DNA from: Neocallimastix lanati (nom. inval.)
Lineage: Eukaryota > Neocallimastigomycota > Neocallimastigomycetes > Neocallimastigales > Neocallimastigaceae
DNA: 20,000 nucleotides
Reading direction: 5' to 3'
NCBI GenBank assembly: GCA_016946835.1
Contig: JACVTC010000129.1
Location: 30,001-50,000 of the forward strand
This document shows, in pieces, positions 10,195 to 19,545 of the stretch. The stretch's first letter is position 1; every line of letters starts with the position of its first letter. The notes below the pieces were generated by a model, which worked only from the letters and a program-made list of their open reading frames with translations, was not told where the DNA came from and did no database searches. A program made the translations under genes and the position numbers.

Positions 10195-10258
<64 letters not shown>
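10195..10258. repeat. (TTA)n microsatellite, about 21 units
   Basis: An uninterrupted trinucleotide run. On the minus strand it could encode an asparagine tract. The flanking minus-strand sequence in one frame reads SFIEEKNTIHNNSTNNNNNN before a stop, which is possibly a scrap of an Asn-rich protein but not supportable as a gene. Confidence 0.97.
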
Positions 10259-10260
<2 letters not shown>

Positions 10261-10990
10261 TTATTATTATTATTGTTATTGGTACTATTATTATGAATAG
10301 TATTCTTTTCTTCAATGAATGAATGACAAATACAAAGTCTATTCGTTTTGTATATGATAACAAAGTTTAATACATATATATAAATATAATATAAATAATA
10401 TGTAATCATTTATGTGAAAAGAAAAATTAACCTTTTTTTTTATTATTTTTTTTTTTTTTATTTTTTATTTTTCAATTTTCTACATTTAAAAATTTGAAAA
10501 ATTTTTATCAAATTAGTCTTTTTTTAAATTATAAAATATAATTGTAATAAATGAATTAATTGAAATAAACAATATTATACTTAAAGATGAAAAGTTTCTT
10601 TTAAAATAAAAGAATAATTATAAAATTAAAACTCTTTTTTATTATTTTTAGAATTAAAAGATAATAACAAAAAAAAAAAAAGTTCAAACGATTATAATGA
10701 ATAGTTGTAATACAAAAATAGTACTTTGTAGTAATGATAATAATAATAATAATTAATAGTAATAATGGGTGTCATTTTTTATCGTTTTAAATGTCTTTTT
10801 TATAGTGTCTTTAAAAAAGCTACCAAATGAACTATAAAATATTAAAAGTTAAATGAATTTTATTATTTTATTATTTTTTTTTATAATTGTTTTTATGGTA
10901 AATATATAAAAATAACTGTCATTAGTCATTTTTATTAAAAACAATAAAAAACAATAATGTTCAACTTTAAAATAATAAAGTATTACTCAT

Positions 10991-11025
<35 letters not shown>

Positions 11026-11507
11026 CTGTATTTTGAACATATTAAATTTAAAGTTTAGAGTAACAAATGATGATTATCTTTTTATTTACGTACATATATA
11101 TATATGTTTATATATATATTTATACATATATTTATATATATATTTATATTTATATATTTATATTTTATTTATTAAAATAAAAGTTCTTTTTTTTTTTAAA
11201 AAAAAAAAAAAAAAACTATTTCTATTTTTGTATAATAAAACTAATAAATGGAATTATTAAAGGAAATTAGTCAAAAAAAAAAATAAATAAAAAAAAATAA
11301 AATAAATTATAAAAAGTCAATTAATAAGTATTGATGATTTGTATGAATTAAAAAAAAAAAAAGGAAATACAATCGAATTTGTCGTGTCATAATATAATAA
11401 TAGTAGCAATAATAATAATAATAATAAAAAACATTTTTATTAAAATGAAAATATAAGAAAATTTTAAAATGAAAAAAAAATATTAATATCAGTATTATTA
11501 TTATTAT

Positions 11508-11541
<34 letters not shown>

Positions 11542-13104
11542 GCATTGTAAAGAGTATTTTTTTTTTTTTATTTCAATAAATAATATATATCAATTTTTTT
11601 TGATCATATTAATATAATATATTTCATTTATGAATATATTTTATATTTTTTTAATCCACCTTCGAAAGAAAAAAAATATTAACTCATTCTTGAATTTTTT
11701 CTTCTTCGTCTTCATTTATTGTAATATATTTTATATTATTACCACGTCATAATACATAAAATGATATGTATAAAATATCATATTTTTAAAATTATTTTAA
11801 TTTTATTTTGTTTTTAATTCTAATTTTAATTTTAATTTTTTTTATGACATGGAATAAATATAATTATAAAAAAAAAAAAGAAATGAAAAGAGTGAATAAA
11901 TATATATTAATAATTAAATGGAATTATATATATTATTATAAGTAATAATAATTGTTAATATATATATTATTATAAGTAATTATAAATATTAATATTCTCT
12001 ATACACAATTAATGAGTTTTAAAAGAGTCAGAGTAAAGTCACTGTCACATCTATCGGTATTAATGAAACAATCAACAAAATAATAAAAAATATTAATAAT
12101 TAAAATTTTAAAAAAAAAAATTTAAAATTTAAAATTTCTATATATATATAAATATTAATTAAACCAAAATAGTATTAATTAAATTTTGAAAAAAAATTTT
12201 TTTATTTCAATAAAAATTTTATTTCAAAATAAAAATAGATATATGTGATAACACGTGATATTGTCATTTGTATCATTTGAATTTGTATTATAGAATAGGC
12301 ATATAATTAAGCATGGAATGAACACGTGTTAGTATTATTATTATTATTATTATTATTATTTTTTTTTTACATATAATAAAAAGAAAGCATTAATAAAAGT
12401 TTGCATTAAACATTTTTTTTTTTTTGTAAAGAATGCGTTTAATCAAATCTGAATTTTTTATAAAATATATAATCAAGTTTTAAAAATAATTAATTAGTAA
12501 TTAAATTTATAGAAATTTCAAAATATATTTGAATCAACCTTAATATATAAAGCCAATATATATATACGTTCATTTGCATTATAAAAATTGGTTAATTTTT
12601 AAAAAAAATTGATTTTTTTTAAATATTATAATTATGGCAAAATAATAAAATATAATAAAATATTTTTTAATAATTAAAATAATAAATAATAAATAATAAA
12701 TAATTAATAATGAATAATAAATAATAAATAATAATTAAATAAATAATAATAATAATAAAAGATTATTTTAATAATAATAAATAATATTAATAAAATATTG
12801 TTCTAATAAAAATAAAATTATTATATAGCATTCATTTTTTTAAAGTTTTTTCTTTTTTTTTTTTATTAATTCACATGTAATAGTTTATAAAAACTTTAAA
12901 AAATAAATTTAAAAAAAATATTGAATAAAAAAATAAAAATGTTAATATATATATATTAATAGATAAAAGATAAAATTAAAATTTAAATTATTTAATAATA
13001 ATGGGAAGTATTATTACTAATTAATAAAAAAATATTAACAAATAATATTATTATTCATTATTGATTTTAGTTTGAAACAATTTAAAAGTATTTATGTATT
13101 AAAA

Positions 13105-13135
<31 letters not shown>

Positions 13136-13716
13136 GTTCTTATTTTCCTTTACAATGATATAAAGATTTATACAGTATCATTTTATTTATCATTATTATT
13201 ATTTTTATTACTATCTTTATCATTATCATCAATATTATTATTGAGGTCCATCTTATACTAATAAAGAAATTCAATATAATAATTTAAATGTTTTTTTTAT
13301 TTTATTATTATTATTTTTTTTCAATATCACATTTTAATATTTTTATTTTTATTTTTTTTTATTATTGTTGTTATTATTATTGATATTATTATTATGAATA
13401 TCTTTTTTTTTTAATTGTTTTACTGTAATTATCATCAAAACAGTATACACTTTATACTATTTAAATTCAAATTATTATATGAAAAATATGATTGACATTA
13501 TGATAAAATAATAATTGTATTTTTAAAATATTAATATCTTACATTATCTTAATATTGTTTAATTATTAAAATGTTTAAAAAAAATATATTAAAGAATTAT
13601 AAATCATATTTTTTTTTTTTTATTTTTTAATTGTCTTTATATATCATTTTAATTTGTAGTACAAGAAAAAGTATAAATCATTTTACACACCATACAATAC
13701 TACCATATTTTGATAA
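10259..13716. other. AT-rich intergenic desert with homopolymers and microsatellites
   Basis: About 3.4 kb without a supportable gene. It includes a run of 31 T (10992-11022), a TATATT-rich block (about 11090-11170), AAT tracts (about 11406-11426, 11512-11538, 13106-13134) and an ATT tract (about 12331-12360). CACGTG occurs at about 12253 and 12322, near the only slightly less AT-rich patch. The minus strand at about 13180-13250 reads MDLNNNIDDNDKDSNKNNNN and then a stop, which is low complexity. Confidence 0.5.
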
Positions 13717-13731
13717 TTTATAATTCTCCAT
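13717..13731 (+). repeat. Left target-site duplication of the SINE-like element
   Basis: TTTATAATTCTCCAT at 13717-13731 is repeated exactly at 14175-14189. The base before differs (A versus G) and the base after differs (G versus A), so the duplication is exactly 15 bp. It ends directly at tRNA position 1. Confidence 0.95.
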
Positions 13732-13738
13732 GCCATGT

Positions 13739-13750
13739 TGGTCCAGTCGG
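13739..13750 (+). promoter_or_regulatory. Pol III A box
   Basis: TGGTCCAGTCGG fits the consensus TRGYNNARNNGG at every defined position. It sits at tRNA positions 8-19. Confidence 0.85.
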
Positions 13751-13781
13751 TTAGGATGATACAGGTTACTGTAGAGGGCGG

Positions 13782-13792
13782 GGTTCGAATCC
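13782..13792 (+). promoter_or_regulatory. Pol III B box
   Basis: GGTTCGAATCC fits the consensus GGTTCGANTCC perfectly. It lies 31 bases after the A box, the usual tRNA-type spacing. Confidence 0.9.
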
Positions 13793-13805
13793 TCGGCATG
13801 GCACC

Positions 13806-13887
13806 AAATAATCGGATGAGGTTTCTATCCTATGATATCATGAGACCACACGTGATATTCATAAGGCTTTCCCTCAAATGATTATTT
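13806..13887 (+). ncRNA. Extended hairpin in the SINE body, directly after the tRNA head
   Basis: AAATAATC (13806-13813) pairs with GATTATTT (13880-13887). After a symmetric 3-nt internal loop, TGAGG (13817-13821) pairs with CCTCA (13872-13876). Further in, CCTATGATATCA (13829-13840) pairs with TGATATTCATAAGG (13853-13866) with two single-base bulges. Together they form one long rod-like stem closed by a 12-nt apex. The non-symmetric bulges make chance A/T palindromy less likely. Function is unknown. Confidence 0.65.
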
Positions 13888-14111
13888 CACCCAACCCTGA
13901 TACTACACTATGAATTGAAGCATAGACCTTGATGATTGTAATATTTCCAATCGCCAATGATTACACCCACTAGGGAGGAGTTAATGATTCCGTTCTGATG
14001 CTCGTGGTCATTAGAGATATATGTAGGAACGTTAGGAATGCATCTCCGGGCAGTGTATAACGACGATTGAGAGCGGCGAAGCTGATACAGTATGCCAATA
14101 ACTCATCACCT

Positions 14112-14163
14112 TACAGTTAAATAATAACTGTATGGCCATATTGAGAGATGGGTATCCAATATG
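14112..14163 (+). ncRNA. Two 3'-end stem-loops of the SINE
   Basis: TACAGTTA-AATAA-TAACTGTA (14112-14132) is a perfect 8-bp stem with a 5-nt loop. CATATTG (14137-14143) pairs with CAATATG (14157-14163) around a 13-nt loop. They lie just before the 3' end and could be the structure recognised by a partner reverse transcriptase. That role is inference. Confidence 0.6.
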
Positions 14164-14174
14164 TGCAGTCTATG

Positions 14175-14189
14175 TTTATAATTCTCCAT
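14175..14189 (+). repeat. Right target-site duplication of the SINE-like element
   Basis: TTTATAATTCTCCAT, identical to 13717-13731. It marks the 3' boundary of the inserted sequence. Confidence 0.95.
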
Positions 14190-14677
14190 AACTACCATAA
14201 ACTGAAAATAATAATATAATAATAATAATGATATTATTATTATGATTACTTATTAATTAAAATTTTCAAAACTTATTTAATCATAAATTAATTAAAACCC
14301 TAATTAAAATATTATGTAATCTAATACATTATCATTATTTTTTATTGAGCATACTATATTAATTAGTAAATAAATAAATAAATAAAAGAATATCGAATAT
14401 TATAATATATATATAACAATTAATTAAAAAAAAAAAAAAAAAAAAAAGTAAATAAAATTGTATTACTATTGTAATTATTAAATATAATTAAATTATATAC
14501 ATCATCTTTAAGTATTCTTTTTTTTACAAAAATATCATTTGAATTTATATAGAATAAAGGAAATGTGAAAATAATATTAAATAATAATAATAATGATAAT
14601 AATAATAATAATGATAATAAAGATTTAAATAATATATGCACACTTCTACAATAGAAAAAAAATATTCTAATTAATTG

Positions 14678-14724
<47 letters not shown>

Positions 14725-14842
14725 TTTAAGAATATAAAATAAATAAAGATAAATAAAAATAATAAAAAAATATATTTATATATTTAATCATTAAGATAAA
14801 ATATATATATATATATATATATATTATTTAAAATCTAATGTA
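14190..14842. other. AT-rich sequence with a 40-base T run
   Basis: Microsatellite-rich A/T sequence with an uninterrupted run of 40 T (14681-14720) and a (TA)n block (about 14801-14822). A 73-codon minus-strand frame at 14420-14641 is mostly Leu, Ile and Phe from simple repeats, so I do not call it a gene. Confidence 0.55.
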
Positions 14843-14985
14843 TTAAGTTAATAGAATTGATTCCTCTATTGTTGAGGTTCTTCCACTTCGAAATAGGTGA
14901 ATGTAAACTTCATTAAATAAAAGCTCTATAGGTATATCAGTTCAGCGTTACCACTCCGGAGAGTATCTATTTTCTTGGCCGTCCT
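14843..14985 (-). pseudogene. Coding-like remnant, possible C-terminal piece of a dead transposase
   Basis: A GC-richer island. The minus strand from 14941 reads 32 coherent codons to a TAA at 14843-14845: TDIPIELLFNEVYIHL then FRSGRTSTIEESILLT. Further upstream in the same frame, across two stops, are YYKDGQENRYSPEW and part of a longer region. Its composition is unlike the A/T desert. I cannot assign a family from this piece alone. It is grouped with the remnant at 15309-15945 only because of strand, order and composition. The dispersed repeat at 15020-15319 lies between them. Confidence 0.35.
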
Positions 14986-14991
14986 TATAAT

Positions 14992-15019
<28 letters not shown>

Positions 15020-15027
<8 letters not shown>

Positions 15028-15319
15028 TCGCAATTATTGCGATCTTTAAATTTTATTTATTTATTCATTAATTAATTGCATGAATATTTTCTTATATAAA
15101 AAAAAAATCAATTAATAAAAAAATTAAATACTATTTGCCCAATAAGAACATAATATTATTTTAAATAATAATGTGAAATAAAAGATATATTCAAAAAAAA
15201 GTGTATAAATAAATTCAGAAAAAAGTTCATATGCACCTCACAGTACCTTCAAATTATAAGATTTCTGTTATAAAGGTATTTCTTATTCTGGATTAATGTT
15301 TGAATTGACTATCTGAAAG
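15020..15319 (+). repeat. Dispersed 0.3-kb repeat, copy B
   Basis: It aligns with 6709-7007 in the same orientation and has the same left (TTTTACA) and right (ACTATCT) limits. It is preceded by a long T run (14995-15023). Near its left edge is a perfect small hairpin TCGCAA-TTA-TTGCGA (about 15029-15043), which is imperfect in copy A. It begins where the minus-strand ORF of the neighbouring coding remnant ends, so it may have inserted into that gene. Confidence 0.85.
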
Positions 15320-15945
15320 AAATTATTGTTTCCTTCTTCAGAGGTATTGGCCCTTCATTTTCAGTTTTGACTCTCCTGATTAGTTTGCGCATATATTTTC
15401 GGAATAGTAACCCTTGTCGAGTACTAGCGGAGGCATAATTTCTATAAAGAATGCCGCGGATTGCACCAAGAATGGGGTTTTTTAAAAAATCCCAAGATAT
15501 GATTTGGTTTTTAAACAAAACATTCCATTTCATTCCTTTTTATAATTTAAATCAATATTGTCTGCATCTCTCTTCCACCAATAAGGAAGTTATATAATCG
15601 GTACCACATCACATATATATTTGCATACTCATTATTCAGAAAATTATTTAAAATTAACATGATTTTCATCAATTGAATATTCTTTACATTATTAGTAACA
15701 ATACTATTATTTCTACTATAACTAATCTTAATATTCCTATTTTCACTATCACTAATTCTACTATTATTAACAATATTATTTCTATTGTTATTATTATTTA
15801 TTATTATTAATATTATAAACTTCGTTACTACTATAAGAATCTGTACTTGATTCTACATTATTCATATTTATGATGTACATTCCTTGTCATAACGATAGAT
15901 GGAATTCAAATCTATTCGTTGCCGTTTTACCTTGGAGTAAATCTA
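15309..15945 (-). pseudogene. Broken coding region, possibly a DDE transposase of IS4/IS1634 type
   Basis: The minus strand shows coding-like sequence in more than one frame. From about 15945: LDLLQGKTATNRFEFHLSL, stop, MNNVESSTDSYSSNEVYN, an Asn tract with a frameshift, then NRNIKISYSRNNSIVTNNVK through VMWYRLYNFLIGGREMQT and a stop. A 74-codon ORF (15533-15309) then contains ILYRNYAS and ends VKTENEGPIPLKKETIISFR. The overlapping frame reads PPLVLDKGYYSE at about 15439-15404. A hydrophobic strand, D(K/R)GYYSE and, further on, (I)IPLK(K/R) occur in that order in the second-Asp region of IS4-type transposases. Codons here include CGC, GGC, GCC and TCC, unlike the A/T-ending host genes, which would suit a bacterial or recently mobile origin. 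No DDE triad can be completed, so this is a tentative reading. Confidence 0.4.
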
Positions 15946-16246
15946 ATAAATAAAAAATTTTTAATACAATAATTCTAATATTCTAATATAGATATTTTTT
16001 TTTTATTTTAATATTTTTTATTTATTTATTTTATAATTTTTTTTAAAAAAAATTTTTTTTTTGATTATTCAAATTATTATTTCTAAATTTTATTTTATTT
16101 ATTTAATTATTTTTTATTTTTTCATTTTTATTTTTAATTTTTTTTTTCTTTTAATTATGCCACTTTTAAAAATTTTTTGTTAAAATCTTTTGAATCTTTA
16201 TTTATTAGTATTATTTCTCTATTAAAGTTTTCCATTTTTTCATATT
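15946..16246. other. AT-rich sequence, no gene seen
   Basis: Alternating T and A runs with short TTTATT repeats. Nothing recognisable. Confidence 0.5.
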
Positions 16247-16456
16247 ATTATTAATGTTTAATTTCTTTATTTTATATTTTTATTTATTACAACTAAATAA
16301 TCCACTGTACTTTTATTTTATTTGTAATTGTGAATAATTAAAAAAAAAAAAATTATTAATGTTTAATTTCTTTATTTTATATTTTTATTTATTACAATTA
16401 AATAATCCACTGTACTTTTATTTTATTTGTAATTGTGAATAATTAAAAAAAAAAAA
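16247..16456 (+). repeat. 105-bp tandem duplication
   Basis: Copy 1 (16247-16351) and copy 2 (16352-16456) are head-to-tail. Each begins ATTATTAATGTTTAATTTC and ends in an A run after GTGAATAATT. By eye they differ at one internal base (ACAACTA in copy 1, ACAATTA in copy 2). The near identity implies a recent duplication. Confidence 0.95.
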
Positions 16457-17150
16457 AAAGAATTACACTTTTTAAAGATATTTTAATCATTTTAATTTTG
16501 TTTTTATGAAAACTATTTTATTTAATATTTATTATTTTTTTTTTAAAAAAAAAAAAAAAACATGATAAATTTATACTAAAGAATTACTTTCTAAAAAAAA
16601 ATTATATTTAAAATTATTTAACAATAAAATTTTTAAAAAAGATAAAAAAAAAAAAAAATTTAAAAGTTGTATCTATTATTATTTTCTTTTTTTTTTTTTA
16701 CTAAAAAAATACTCTATTATAATTCAACATTAGTATTATATTTTTAGTACTTTACATATTAGTATTAAAAAATAAATTTCAATTTTTAAAGATCATTATT
16801 AATAAATAATTTTCTATTTCATAAAAAATTATTATTTTTTTTTCTTTTTTATATATTTTTAAATTTTATCATTTCTATTAAAGTAAATTATACCTAAAAA
16901 AAATTTTTTAAACAAAGAAGATGTAAATAAATGCTATTTATAATTTTGTTTATAAGAAAAAAAAAAAAAAAATTTTTTTTTAATTTCTTAATAGAAAATG
17001 TTTCATTGATTTAAACGAAAATAATAATTCATTTAATGTAATATATTTATATATTAATTATTTAATTAATATATATAATAGTAAATTATATGAAATGATA
17101 GCTTTAATCGCAAAAAAAAAAAATTTTTTTTTTGTGTTCCATTTTTTTTT
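16457..17150. other. AT-rich 3' flank of the PG-rich repeat gene
   Basis: A/T runs and A-T palindromes. The part next to 17151 is presumably the gene's 3' UTR, beginning with an A run on the minus strand. No polyadenylation site can be chosen among the many AATAAA-like strings. Confidence 0.5.
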
Positions 17151-17199
17151 TTAGTTTGGTGCATTATCATTAACATATAATTCATATTCAGAGTGCTAA

Positions 17200-17230
<31 letters not shown>

Positions 17231-19545
17231 TATTTATTAAAATGAGAATTTTTTATTAGGATATAAAATATATATATAAATATACAAATATTAATTATTA
17301 TTTAAAAAAAAAAAAAAAAAAAAATTTCTGTACCTTATTTCTGAAGGAGAATTTTGGTGAAGAATGTGTAACATATCCTGTTTTAACACTGTATGAATCT
17401 GGACTTGGGAATACAACTTTACGTGGCTTAACTGGACTAACTCTCTTTGTATTTTCTATATTAATTAATTATAAAAATAAAAATAAAAATAGAAATAAAA
17501 AGGAAAAAAAAAAAAAAAGTACGTTACATTAGTAATTCATTACATTATAAATATTAATATATTTCTTTTTTAATTCTTATAAAACTTCTATATAAAATAT
17601 ATAAGTATATGTAAAATACATACTCAAGGATTCCTCAACACTAACATATTCAGTAGATTGGAATCTTTGCTTCAAAGTGTAAGCTGGTGGTTCCTTCAAG
17701 TATACGTTATAATTAGTAGTAGCATAAGCTGCAGGTCCTGGAGAGATAGTAGAGGCTATTTACAAATCAAATAATATATTTATATATATTTATATGATTA
17801 ATTATTTATTTTAATATATTAAATTATTTTGTTTTAAATATTCTTCATAATAATATAACAAACTAAAATATTTTAAAGAAATGATAAAATTTTTTCTATC
17901 ATACATTTTAATTCTCTCTTTGGATTTATTGACCATGAAGGTGTACTTCCAATGGTTGTGGCACGTGAATATCTATTATGATGGAATAAAAATATGTATA
18001 TATATTTTTAGAAATATGAAATTATTATTTTTCTTTTTTTATTATAATATATATATGGATAATTACTGTGCAGGTCCTGGATTTGGATCAGCTATTTTTT
18101 ATCAAATTTTTGTGAATTATTTTTTTTTTTTATTTATTGAATTATTTATTGAATAATAATAATTATAAAAAGGTAAAAAAAATAATTATTATAATTAATA
18201 ATTTAATTCTGTATTTATGTATATATATTAGAATATAATTAAAGGCAGTATATATGTATATATATAAATTTAAGTACTTTTTAATGATTTTGTTCTTGAT
18301 TTCATTGAATAGGATGGGTTTTTCTTATAAATGGTATTACATGTTTGATCATAAGCACCTGGTCCTGGGAAATCAATAGCTTTTTAAGAAAAAAAAATAA
18401 TTATAAAAAAAAAAAAAGTTAGATTTTTTTTAAATAATTTTTTTTTATATATTTATATAAAATGCTATTGAATTAATATTTTATATTATTAAATATATAA
18501 TATATATATTTATATTTACTATCATTCTTGAATCCTTTTGTTTTCATTCTTAAAGAGTAAGCTGGTCTATTATATTGACCGGTACGACATACGGATGGGT
18601 AGAATTTATTTGGACTTGGGGAAACTAAATTTTATATATTTTTTTATTATTCATATTAAAAAAAAAAAATTAAAAAATTTTAATAAATTTATACTTCTCT
18701 TAATTATTCAAATATAAAATTTTATCAAAAATAAAAGATATATATATTATAATAATTACCAATTTCTATAATTTTAATAATTTATAAAACGTTTGTTTTA
18801 TAAATTTTATTATTTTTTATTTGTATAATTTATTAAATAAAGCCATAAAAAAGAATAAAAAAAATTAAAAAAGAAAAATTAATAATAAATATTATATTAT
18901 ATTTTATTACATTTTACAATAATTAAATATATTTATATATAAAATTTTATTTCATAAAATATATATACATATTTAAAAATAAAAAAAGATATTTACTTGG
19001 ATTTGGATCATAATAGATTCCAAAAGAATAGGCTGGTGCTCTTAATTTATATGATTTTCTTCCAATAGTAGTTGGTAATGAATAGGCAGCTGGTCCAGGT
19101 CCTTTTTTATTAATATTTTTTTTTGTTTGTTTGTTTTTACGTAGATATTTATTTTTAAATTTTTTATTTTTTATTAATTGATTTTTTTTTTTTTTTTTGA
19201 TTTATTTTTATATTTTTATTTTTAATTATTATTGATTTAAATATAATCATTATATAATTTTTTTTTTTTAAATATTATTAAAAAAATATATTTATATATA
19301 TAATATTTTAATATTTTAATTAATTTATTAATTTTAATACGAAATTATATTGAGAAAATAAAATAAAATTGTTTTTTTTTTTTATTTTCATTTTATATAC
19401 TATAAAATTATTTACCTTTTATTTTTGCTTGAATTGGATAATCCTTTGGTGGTTCAACAACAATTTGCTTTTTCTTTAAGTATTTTTTACTAGTTCCTTT
19501 AGCTGAAACATCTTTTTTAGAATCACTTTGTGGAGCTCCTTCCAT
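17151..19545 (-). CDS. PG-rich repeat (SHIPPO/ODF3-type) flagellar axoneme protein, 9 exons
   Basis: Exons in transcription order: 19545-19416, 19101-18997, 18624-18520, 18379-18278, 18091-18067, 17972-17905, 17755-17624, 17455-17334, 17195-17151. They total 834 nt (277 aa plus TAA), all with GT-AG introns and an unbroken frame. A Lys-rich N-terminus (MEGAPQSDSKKD) precedes PG-rich repeats: GPGPAAYSLP, SPSPNKFYPSV, FPGPGAYDQT, NPGPAQYSRATTIGS, SPGPAAYATT and FPSPDSYSVK. The ending is SEYELYVNDNAPN. Repeats also carry the usual P.YS(L/M/F) second half (for example RPAYSLRMK, SFRNK). The family binds microtubules in cilia and flagella, including sperm tails, and in a fungus implies flagellated zoospores. 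The length is typical of ODF3-like proteins (about 250 aa). The first ATG fits because the gene is intron-rich and the frame flows into exon 2. The exact paralogue is unknown. Confidence 0.93.
17196..19415 (-). other. Eight GT-AG introns of the PG-rich repeat gene
   Basis: Introns lie at 19415-19102 (314 nt), 18996-18625 (372), 18519-18380 (140), 18277-18092 (186), 18066-17973 (94), 17904-17756 (149), 17623-17456 (168) and 17333-17196 (138). Donors are GTAAAT (three times), GTACTT, GTAATT, GTATGA, GTATGT and GTACAG. Acceptors include AAAAAAG, ATTTAG, AAAATAG and TTTTAG. Six are phase 1. The fifth, inside a repeat, is phase 2, and the last is phase 0. Intron sequence is almost pure A/T, whereas exons contain balanced codons. 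Confidence 0.88.

Larger units (their letters stand above)
13732..13806 (+). tRNA. tRNA-like head of the SINE, followed by CCA (probably not a functional tRNA)
   Basis: The acceptor arm pairs GCCATGT with GCATGGC, including one G-T pair at position 7-66. The D arm is GTCC/GGAT with GG at positions 18-19. The T arm is CGGGG-TTCGAAT-CCTCG. The discriminator is A (13803), followed directly by CCA (13804-13806), which eukaryotic tRNA genes normally do not encode. The anticodon arm is degenerate: TACAG-GTTA-CTGTA gives a 4-nt loop, or a 4-bp stem with a 6-nt loop, so no anticodon can be assigned. This fits a tRNA-derived SINE head rather than a working tRNA. Confidence 0.8.
13732..14174 (+). mobile_element. 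tRNA-headed SINE-like retroposon (443 bp)
   Basis: A markedly GC-richer island is bounded by a perfect 15-bp direct repeat, the mark of target-primed retroposition. Its first 72 bases fold as a tRNA with intact internal Pol III promoter boxes. A tRNA-unrelated body with extended hairpins follows. No TTTT Pol III terminator occurs anywhere in the 443 bp, which is striking where T runs are everywhere. Transcription could therefore run through the whole unit. There is no poly(A) tail at the 3' end (it finishes CAGTCTATG), so priming by a LINE that recognises the 3' structure, rather than poly(A), is a reasonable guess. The perfect duplication implies a recent insertion. I do not recognise a named family. 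Confidence 0.85.

Noticed and set aside
10175-10363. 62-codon minus-strand ORF with a long Asn tract
   Set aside because: Most of it is the translation of the TTA microsatellite. The flanks are hydrophobic low complexity, and a different frame looks slightly more protein-like.
11033-11260. 75-codon plus-strand ORF rich in Tyr, Ile and Leu
   Set aside because: It is a translation of TATATT repeats and homopolymers.
12250-12330. Pair of CACGTG boxes as a regulatory module
   Set aside because: Two hexamers about 70 bases apart with no gene nearby are not enough to support a regulatory claim.
13732-13803. Functional tRNA gene
   Set aside because: The anticodon arm cannot form a 5-bp stem with a 7-nt loop, and the sequence lies inside a unit with target-site duplications.
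14420-14641. 73-codon minus-strand ORF with a leucine-rich start resembling a signal peptide
   Set aside because: The leucine stretch comes from AAT-type repeats and the end from an A run. Only about 30 residues are non-repetitive, with no recognisable family.
17881-18156. 91-codon plus-strand ORF
   Set aside because: It is antisense to two exons and an intron of the PG-rich repeat gene, which has a consistent spliced reading.
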